Below are positions 1 to 5,533 of a stretch of DNA of 42,991 nucleotides, piece by piece. The DNA is from Prevotella sp. (GTDB lineage Bacteria; Bacteroidota; Bacteroidia; Bacteroidales; Bacteroidaceae). The notes under the pieces are model-generated. The model saw only the letters and a list, made by a program, of their open reading frames with translations, did no database searches and was not told the origin of the DNA. The translations under genes were made by a program, and so were the position numbers. The stretch lies in the NCBI GenBank assembly GCA_017460515.1, contig JAFUAY010000006.1, positions 1-42,991 on the forward strand, in the 5' to 3' direction. The stretch's first letter is position 1, and each line of letters starts with the position of its first letter.

Positions 1-240
1 AATTGTGCCTTGTTCAGAATACAGGAAGCCAAGGGATACATTAAGCCTTTTAGCCACTTGATAGCCAAACTCTGCGCCAGCCACCCATCCGAAGCGCGGG
101 TCAGTATTTGGCTCATTGGTAAAATCAGCTAGGTTAATGCCTACTTTAGGCATGAACGTCAATGTCTCAACATCTGTCTGCGCAGAAGCACAGACAGAGG
201 AAAGCAAAATCAATGATACTAATAATACTTTTTTCATCAT
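1..240 (-). CDS. Outer-membrane beta-barrel protein (PorT-like), N-terminal part only
   Basis: The reading frame starts at 240 (or at a second ATG at 237) and runs off the left edge of the window, so only 80 codons are visible. The protein begins MMKKVLLVSLILLSSVCASA, a clear Sec signal peptide, probably cut after the ASA just before QTD. The mature part continues with FMPKVGINLADF and then GWVAGAEFGYQVAKRLNVSL, the Gly/aromatic alternation of the first strands of small Bacteroidetes outer-membrane barrels (outer membrane beta-barrel domain family). It starts only two bases after the stop of the putative immunity gene and I see no separate promoter, so it may be read from the same transcript. 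The exact function cannot be stated from this fragment. Confidence 0.8.
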   Translation of the reverse strand, partial: MMKKVLLVSLILLSSVCASAQTDVETLTFMPKVGINLADFTNEPNTDPRFGWVAGAEFGYQVAKRLNVSLGFLYSEQGTI

Positions 241-242
241 TT

Positions 243-887
243 TTATTCGTGATAATAAACCTCATGAAAATAGACACCTCTTAATCCGAATTCCTTCATA
301 AGCTTTTTGGTTTTCATTCCAACAATTATTACATACGATTTTCTATAATCAGATCCATAAAATCCATCTAATCTCTTAATAAAGTTCTCATTCTCATCAA
401 TATCCGTTTTACTGTAAGCCATTCGAAACCCATGCCACTCACGACTCCCACAAGCGGGACACGCATCACCGTCCACGGGCATATCGGAGTACTCTTTGTT
501 TACCTCAAATATGTCATTAGGGGTCATGATATAAAAACCGCCTGGATGAAGCAATGGAGTAAAGGTTATATTATCAAAATGCTGTACTTTACAAAACATC
601 CTGAACTTCTCACTCACTATAACAAAGCCATCGTAAGTCTCTTGGAAATGATTAGTTCTTGGTACATAATAGTCCAAATTAGGAATTTTCTCCACAGTAT
701 TCTTACAAATAGGGCATAAACCAGGTGTAATATCTCTATAACCATACATATAATCGGCGTCTACACCATTGATTTGCCATGCGACAACTTTGCTGTTGGG
801 CATTACTGGCTTAAAAGGTGGACAATATGGTTCTTTACGTTCCCTAAACTTAATGCCGAAGAATCTTAATAGTTTTACTATAAACAT
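243..887 (-). CDS. Probable immunity protein with two CPxC zinc-ribbon motifs
   Basis: A soluble protein of 214 residues with no signal peptide. The frame is open to a TTG at 911, but the ATG at 887 is preferred. It has two cysteine pairs, CPIC near residues 58-61 and CPACG near residues 143-147, about 85 residues apart, which could together bind a zinc ion. The gene lies 47 bp downstream of an Rhs tip with a nuclease-like C-terminus and in the same direction, the usual place of the cognate immunity gene in polymorphic toxin loci. The paired CxxC layout recalls the double-CXXCG proteins of Myxococcus, some of which are immunity proteins, but that likeness is from memory and only architectural. 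The immunity role is inferred from position. Confidence 0.6.
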   Translation of the reverse strand: MFIVKLLRFFGIKFRERKEPYCPPFKPVMPNSKVVAWQINGVDADYMYGYRDITPGLCPICKNTVEKIPNLDYYVPRTNHFQETYDGFVIVSEKFRMFCKVQHFDNITFTPLLHPGGFYIMTPNDIFEVNKEYSDMPVDGDACPACGSREWHGFRMAYSKTDIDENENFIKRLDGFYGSDYRKSYVIIVGMKTKKLMKEFGLRGVYFHEVYYHE

Positions 888-908
888 AGTATTTACAAAT
901 TTATGATG

Positions 909-916
909 CAAAATTA
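909..916 (-). promoter_or_regulatory. Possible -7 element for the immunity gene
   Basis: The minus strand reads TAATTTTG here, a full match to the Bacteroidetes -7 consensus TAnnTTTG, 21 bases before the ATG at 887. I find no TTTG at the right -33 distance, so the call rests on one element. It would let the immunity gene be made even if the toxin gene upstream is silent. Confidence 0.35.
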
Positions 917-934
917 ACTATTTTCTCTAAAAAA

Positions 935-2017
935 TCACCATGGCAACCAAAAAAGATGGTTATTCTTGTAAAAATCATATCGAGCATCCCAATATTTATA
1001 AGGATGAGAATCGTAGAAAGACCTGGTTCGTTGAAATAAGTTTGGAATCCCAAAATGTCTTTGAATAGCCTCTCCATTATGTCCTCTTCTTGGCATCATA
1101 TTTCCCGATGGATTATTCTTCAAGAAATCATTCATGTCACTATGTAACTCTCGATGTCTGCTAGCCGACATCGTTGTAAGCGGCTGATTAACATCTCCAC
1201 CTAATGACTTTGGATAGGAATGATGTTTATTGGTCTTTTCTCCAGTCCATGGACTGATTTTGTTTTGACGAGCATATTGGAGACCCGTAGCGAAACCACT
1301 AATGGCACCTATTGCTGCTCCTGTTGCAGCACCTTTTAACATTTCGGACTTTATCTCACCAAACGAATCTCCGCTTCCTAATGCTAATGCTCCACCAATA
1401 ATACTTCCTGAAACAGCATTTTCTACAGATTGGGAAAGCATCTGATTGATAACAGGACTCGAAATACCGAGATGGGCAACAACAGAATTAAGATGAGGGC
1501 CTAACCAATATCCGAACATCCCACCTACTGCAGAAACCCCAATGGATATAGTTGCATCCATTAAAGTTTGATTCAGATCGATACTGCCATTTGTAATATA
1601 CTGATTAGACATACTATTTCCAATGCCTAATACAGCAGCGCCTCCTAGAGGTCCCGCGTACAGGGATGCCTCTCCAGCAACTCCGCCAACAAGGAAATAT
1701 GCACAACCCTGTCCAAAATTATGTATATTCCCCTGTAACAGATTAATTCCTAAATTGATTGTTCCACCAACTAAAAATGCGAACAAATCATCAATACCAA
1801 TAAACTTTCCACTCGGATCCGTATACTTCAGCGGATTGTTAAGACAATAGCTATAGCGGTTGAAGTTCTGACTGAAGTCTGGTGCCTGCACGTATGGGTC
1901 TGGACTGACGAAGCGTCCGATGGACGGGTCGTACAAACGTGCATTCATGTTGATGAGTCCACACCACCACAGATGCTCATGGCCTAGACAAAGCAATGAT
2001 ACTACCCAGGTGGTCAC
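935..2017 (-). CDS. Orphan Rhs tip with C-terminal HNH/EndoVII-like toxin domain
   Basis: This 360-residue frame opens at a GTG and holds only the end of an Rhs protein. Residues about 21-70 are the Rhs-associated core (LINMNARLYDPSIGRFVSPD, then NRYSYCLNNPL and DPSGK). Residues 75-245 are a Gly/Ala-rich hydrophobic stretch typical of the variable junction. Residues 250-360 are the toxin-like end, with KHHSYPKSLGG (H265, H266) and RHRELH (H288, H292), a pattern expected of treble-clef HNH/EndoVII nucleases. The thousand or more residues of YD repeats and the signal peptide of a full Rhs are missing. Upstream, an in-frame TAG lies two codons before the GTG and no -7 promoter element is visible on this strand. 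It is probably a silent donor cassette or a remnant. The nuclease class is inferred from motif pattern, and the activity is unproven. Confidence 0.7.
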   Translation of the reverse strand: MTTWVVSLLCLGHEHLWWCGLINMNARLYDPSIGRFVSPDPYVQAPDFSQNFNRYSYCLNNPLKYTDPSGKFIGIDDLFAFLVGGTINLGINLLQGNIHNFGQGCAYFLVGGVAGEASLYAGPLGGAAVLGIGNSMSNQYITNGSIDLNQTLMDATISIGVSAVGGMFGYWLGPHLNSVVAHLGISSPVINQMLSQSVENAVSGSIIGGALALGSGDSFGEIKSEMLKGAATGAAIGAISGFATGLQYARQNKISPWTGEKTNKHHSYPKSLGGDVNQPLTTMSASRHRELHSDMNDFLKNNPSGNMMPRRGHNGEAIQRHFGIPNLFQRTRSFYDSHPYKYWDARYDFYKNNHLFWLPW

Positions 2018-2078
2018 GCCCTATAGTGATGAAAAAGCTTCTAGATTTGTAAATCTTTGAAAAAAAATAGCATGATAT

Positions 2079-2109
2079 TTTGTTTTATTCGCACTAAAGC
2101 GTATCTTTG
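2079..2109 (+). promoter_or_regulatory. Bacteroidetes sigma-ABfr promoter of the small gene pair
   Basis: TTTG at 2079-2082, a 19-base spacer, then TATCTTTG at 2102-2109 match the -33/-7 consensus TTTG-N19..21-TAnnTTTG exactly. The start codon at 2169 follows about 60 bases later, after an A/T-rich leader. Confidence 0.75.
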
Positions 2110-2168
2110 CAATGTAAAATCATAAAAGAGACTGCAAATTACTCTTTCTATCCTAACAATTAATAATT

Positions 2169-2378
2169 ATGTGCACAGTAACATTAGAATACGATCATCA
2201 TAGCGCAATTGCTCGACGCAAACTCGCTGCATTGTTGGCTACAGGGCTATTTGTTCAAAAGGAAGCCTCTCCTAATGAACCCACACTTGATGAGGTAAAA
2301 GCCCATCAAGAACTAAAGGATGCCGTTCTAGAGCATTCTCGCAAAACCATGTCTCATGTTATCGCCCGCTATGTATGA
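2169..2378 (+). CDS. Small hypothetical protein, first gene of an overlapping pair
   Basis: A 69-residue cytosolic protein with no signal peptide or membrane segment. It begins MCTVTLEYDHHSAIARRKLA, a beta strand followed by a helix; the rest is mostly charged helix. This N-terminal shape (strand ending in EYD, then an A-R-K-L helix and a GLF turn) recalls short antitoxin-like proteins that often precede RelE/ParE toxins in Bacteroidales, but the downstream partner here is not a recognisable RelE/ParE, so the comparison is weak. The gene is real rather than a chance frame: it has a perfect promoter, and its stop overlaps the next start (ATGA). It is the only transcription unit on the plus strand in the window. 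Confidence 0.6.
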   Translation: MCTVTLEYDHHSAIARRKLAALLATGLFVQKEASPNEPTLDEVKAHQELKDAVLEHSRKTMSHVIARYV

Positions 2379-2530
2379 AATATCATCAGAGAGATATCGA
2401 AAAGAAGAGGCTTGTCAAATGCCAGATTATCACAGGTTATGTCGAACGAGATGTACAACGCCGTCTTGGTAGCATCAAGCAGAAATATTTTGATGAAATT
2501 GTTGATAAAATAGTGGATTCGATATTCTAA
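2375..2530 (+). CDS. Very small hypothetical protein, translationally coupled to the preceding gene
   Basis: A frame of 51 residues starts at the ATG of an ATGA overlap with the preceding gene's stop and ends at TAA 2528-2530. The product begins MKYHQRDIEKKRLVK and ends with a basic/acidic amphipathic helix (KQKYFDEIVDKIVDSIF). It has no signal peptide. The four-base overlap suggests coupled translation and a shared role with the 69-residue protein. I do not recognise the family. The 238 bases after it, up to the converging gene, hold only a terminator hairpin. Confidence 0.5.
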   Translation: MKYHQRDIEKKRLVKCQIITGYVERDVQRRLGSIKQKYFDEIVDKIVDSIF

Positions 2531-2721
2531 TCCACGCTAATAACCATTCCCAAACATGCATACTACTGAAATGGACTCTGAAAGCAATTGTTTATCTTTC
2601 TGAGCCCATTATCTATATAAGGTTTCTCATCGTTCTGTGTTGGAATTAATTGGCAAAGATAATCTTTTATCGATACGATGCAAATTTTTGAGTACGCAAA
2701 TAGTACGCTGGTAGAAGAAAT

Positions 2722-2752
2722 CCTCGCAAGCACTTAACGAATGCTTGCGAGG
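2722..2752. terminator. Bidirectional hairpin terminator between converging units
   Basis: A perfect 11-bp stem (CCTCGCAAGCA, 2722-2732, with TGCTTGCGAGG, 2742-2752) and a 9-base loop lie between the plus-strand pair and the end of the minus-strand operon. The flanks are moderately T-rich on both strands (GTCTTTATT on plus, ATTTCTTCT on minus), so it can serve both directions. Confidence 0.7.
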
Positions 2753-2768
2753 GTCTTTATTCCAATCG

Positions 2769-3221
2769 TTACTTTATCTGATAGCAGCCAGTGGTTTTAT
2801 TGGGCTTACCAGCTCGTTTCTCCGACCAAGACCTTATGTCATAAAGCTGATGAATGATGTATTTATGACCTTCATAATCAATGCTAAAGACATAGGCAAG
2901 AATCAGAGGGCTATTACTAATTTGAGCATATTTCAACTCCTGAATATTGATTTCCGTACTATCGTTTGTCAATTTATCCACGATATATGCCTCTTTCTTG
3001 ATCACCTTCATATCATTGACATCCATGTCTTTAAAACAGATGTAGTAGTTAAGTGCCTGTTTGTCCGTCAGCGATTGCTTTCCGTCAATTCCACAGATAT
3101 TACACACTCTTGACCATCTGGCAGAGTCAGTCTGCTCCTTCATTTCTTTTGAAAGTGTTTCTTGGGCGGAAACAGAAAGAAGAGAGAGTGACAACAATAA
3201 TAAAATAAGCTTCTTTTTCAT
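2769..3221 (-). CDS. Small secreted hypothetical protein
   Basis: A 150-residue protein that begins with a strong Sec signal peptide (MKKKLILLLLSLSLLSVSAQ, cut after SA or SAQ). The mature part has a CNIC pair (near residues 40-43), further cysteines near 62 and 146, and mixed strand/helix content. I do not recognise a domain. It starts inside the last codons of the preceding lipoprotein gene (ATGA overlap at 3218-3221) and is the last gene before the hairpin at 2722-2752, so it is the end of the probable operon that begins at 8779. It is probably periplasmic or surface-associated. Confidence 0.6.
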   Translation of the reverse strand: MKKKLILLLLSLSLLSVSAQETLSKEMKEQTDSARWSRVCNICGIDGKQSLTDKQALNYYICFKDMDVNDMKVIKKEAYIVDKLTNDSTEINIQELKYAQISNSPLILAYVFSIDYEGHKYIIHQLYDIRSWSEKRAGKPNKTTGCYQIK

Positions 3222-3916
3222 GCCGAAAATAGTTCTTTAAGTTCTGGTGCTACATGTTTTGTGTCAGAAAAGTTTTCTTCATAATTTTCGTTCTGTATTT
3301 TTATAAATAAAGTGTAGAACAAATCAAGAGATGCTGTTTCACCAGGATAGCCCCCAATGCTACCTGAATAAGTATCAAATGAGCCGTTGAATATCACATT
3401 ATTAGTATTAATTTCTTCGTCACTACTTCCCTGTTTTTGTTTTTTTACACTTATCAAGCTAACATTAAAAGAACGAGATCCTAATTCAGAGAAAAAATAG
3501 CATGCTGAATATGTGATTACTATACTATCTCTTCTGGTTATTGTTTTGTCGTAAACGCCGTCAACATAAACAAATACATGATGTTCTTCTTCCTCATTTT
3601 CATCAACACCTCTCTTTTTTGCCTTCTTTCTTAGGGAACTTGAATTGACATTACAAGTTCCTGTCGACATTGCCATTGTTATAACATCTCTTTCAATGTC
3701 ACTTTTGGTGAGATTAAGATGTTTCATCAGCAGAGAATCATCAAAATCAATATTGATTATTCCATATTGCCTTGCGTAATTATAATACTGTTGCTTAATC
3801 CAAGCCAGTTTTACTTCAGATGAAGCATCTTCTCCATACGCATCATCGCTTGAGCAAGAAGTTAACGTACAACAAATAAAAAGTAGTGTACATGAACAAA
3901 TTAATAGTTTTTTCAT
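3218..3916 (-). CDS. Hypothetical lipoprotein in the O-antigen-ligase operon
   Basis: A 232-residue protein with a lipoprotein signal: a Lys-Lys start, a hydrophobic core and the lipobox LTSC followed by SSDDAYGED. The acidic residues just after the cysteine fit a Bacteroidetes surface-lipoprotein export signal. The middle holds a lysine-rich then glutamate-rich stretch (near residues 95-112), then beta-strand-rich sequence. I see no known catalytic motif. It follows the ligase gene by 33 bases and overlaps the next gene by four, so it is co-transcribed. It could be a structural partner or acceptor of the ligase/transglutaminase system; that is a guess from position. Confidence 0.6.
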   Translation of the reverse strand: MKKLLICSCTLLFICCTLTSCSSDDAYGEDASSEVKLAWIKQQYYNYARQYGIINIDFDDSLLMKHLNLTKSDIERDVITMAMSTGTCNVNSSSLRKKAKKRGVDENEEEEHHVFVYVDGVYDKTITRRDSIVITYSACYFFSELGSRSFNVSLISVKKQKQGSSDEEINTNNVIFNGSFDTYSGSIGGYPGETASLDLFYTLFIKIQNENYEENFSDTKHVAPELKELFSA

Positions 3917-3949
3917 AAAATTTTAAGTTTGATTAAATGATTAATAATG

Positions 3950-5530
3950 TTAATAATTATAGCGGATAAAATCGTTTTCTATATCTTCCAGCATCACCTT
4001 GACTAAGGAACTCCTGACTTTTATCGGCATCTTCTTTATTTTGTGATACCATCGTTGGCAATTGAGGGTGTCACTGGAATGACTATATATCATATAAATC
4101 TCATAACAAGGCGCGACTCTTGAAGGACACATGTGATGAGCATGTGTGTAAGCTTTTATTGCAGAAGAATCCTTGTGTAAAGAATTGTATGAATCTGCTA
4201 AAAGCATTTGTAGTTCATAATCTGCAAGTTGTGACGATGCGCTTTCCGACAAACTGAGCGACAACCCGTATTGTTCAGCATCATAGGCTTCACAGGCATA
4301 ATTGTATAAAAAACGAGGTGTAACATTTTCCATTCCCCGAAGTTCTTCATACTCTGTCTGTGCGTTCTTGAAACTGTCAAAACTAGCTATATTGCTCGCA
4401 TTTTTCCATCGTAGTTGGAAATCAATCTCTGCAAACAGAGGCTTTATAGATAATATGGACAAAGCAATTAATAGCAGATATATTCTTTTGGTATATTTCA
4501 TCGATAGAATAACCCGGATCATTCTATTAAACATAACGAATAGGGCAAGTACAACAACGCTCCATGTAAAAGGATAAGAGAACGGATAGGAAAAGAACGA
4601 CAACAAACATGCACATTGGAGAATATTCATTCCTTCAACGGAATAAAGATCCTTGTTGTTTCGCAGGAAGAAAAAGCTCGTAAATATAAAAATGACTATT
4701 AGTAGACATACAGGAATACCATAGTTAACGGCAAGGTGAAGGTACTCATTAAGTGGATGGTGAATATTTCCAGCAACCAATGCATGAGCAGTGTCAGTAT
4801 GTGTGGAAAAATAATTAGCCTGCACATTCATATAGTTATTACGGAAGCCGTCCACTCCCCATCCAGTCAATGGACGTTCCGAGATCATTCTAATTGTGTT
4901 ACGAAGAATAAACCAACGTCCAGAAGTCGATTGCGCTTTCCATAAGGATGCAGATAATGGGAGAGAAACAACAAGAAACAAATATGCAGATAATCGGGAA
5001 AACTTATGCTTATATGAGATAATTAGTAGCAAAGAAAATACTAAACAGATTATTCCAATCCTAGAACCGTAGAGCAGTACTGTTACAAGGCAAACAAACT
5101 TTGATATAAGAAATAAAATTCTCTCTATAAAGGCATATTTCTCAAAAAAAGCGAATCCCATAGGATATGCCAACACGATACATGCTGAAAGGCCCGCAAC
5201 ATTGTCAAAGGTTCCTGCATGACAGCAATTAAAGTAAAATATGCCAAATAGTCTCTGAGAGACTGCTATCAGGACCTCAATGAAAACAATCGTATTAGTA
5301 CACCTGCATATATTCTTATAAAGGTGTTTCCATTCAATATTGTTTTTTTTAAATAACGAAAACGGAAATGACAACAACAAACCTGCAATTATGACAGCAA
5401 AAAAAGCTATCCATTTAGGTGTCAATACAGGATTCACATAGTATGAAGAAACATACAAGACTGTTCCTATTGCCATGCAACTCCACAAAAGCAGAATATA
5501 GTATTCAATTGAAATAGCCCTTGTAATCAT
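3950..5530 (-). CDS. O-antigen ligase/polymerase family membrane protein (Wzy_C) with TPR tail
   Basis: A 526-residue integral membrane protein with roughly ten hydrophobic segments up to residue 370, then a soluble tail (370-526) of degenerate TPR-like helix pairs. Features of the Wzy/WaaL/PglL superfamily are visible: GTFDNVAGLSA near residue 106, an SGRWFILRN segment near 203 leading into the large periplasmic loop, and HHPLNEYLHLAVNYG near 257-271. The family transfers or polymerises lipid-linked glycans in the inner membrane facing the periplasm. Some TPR-tailed members are protein O-glycosyltransferases. Its ATG lies three bases after the stop of the transglutaminase-like lipoprotein gene, so the two are co-translated. 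No other glycan synthesis gene is nearby, so the donor glycan must come from elsewhere. Family assignment is firm; ligase, polymerase or protein glycosyltransferase cannot be told apart here. Confidence 0.8.
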   Translation of the reverse strand: MITRAISIEYYILLLWSCMAIGTVLYVSSYYVNPVLTPKWIAFFAVIIAGLLLSFPFSLFKKNNIEWKHLYKNICRCTNTIVFIEVLIAVSQRLFGIFYFNCCHAGTFDNVAGLSACIVLAYPMGFAFFEKYAFIERILFLISKFVCLVTVLLYGSRIGIICLVFSLLLIISYKHKFSRLSAYLFLVVSLPLSASLWKAQSTSGRWFILRNTIRMISERPLTGWGVDGFRNNYMNVQANYFSTHTDTAHALVAGNIHHPLNEYLHLAVNYGIPVCLLIVIFIFTSFFFLRNNKDLYSVEGMNILQCACLLSFFSYPFSYPFTWSVVVLALFVMFNRMIRVILSMKYTKRIYLLLIALSILSIKPLFAEIDFQLRWKNASNIASFDSFKNAQTEYEELRGMENVTPRFLYNYACEAYDAEQYGLSLSLSESASSQLADYELQMLLADSYNSLHKDSSAIKAYTHAHHMCPSRVAPCYEIYMIYSHSSDTLNCQRWYHKIKKMPIKVRSSLVKVMLEDIENDFIRYNY

Positions 5531-5533
5531 AGC

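Noticed and set aside
2531-2721. Possible attachment site or insertion-sequence remnant after the small gene pair, including a repeated GTACGC (near 2690-2708).
   Set aside because: The repeat is only six bases with a five-base spacing, and no integrase, transposase or matching flank is visible.
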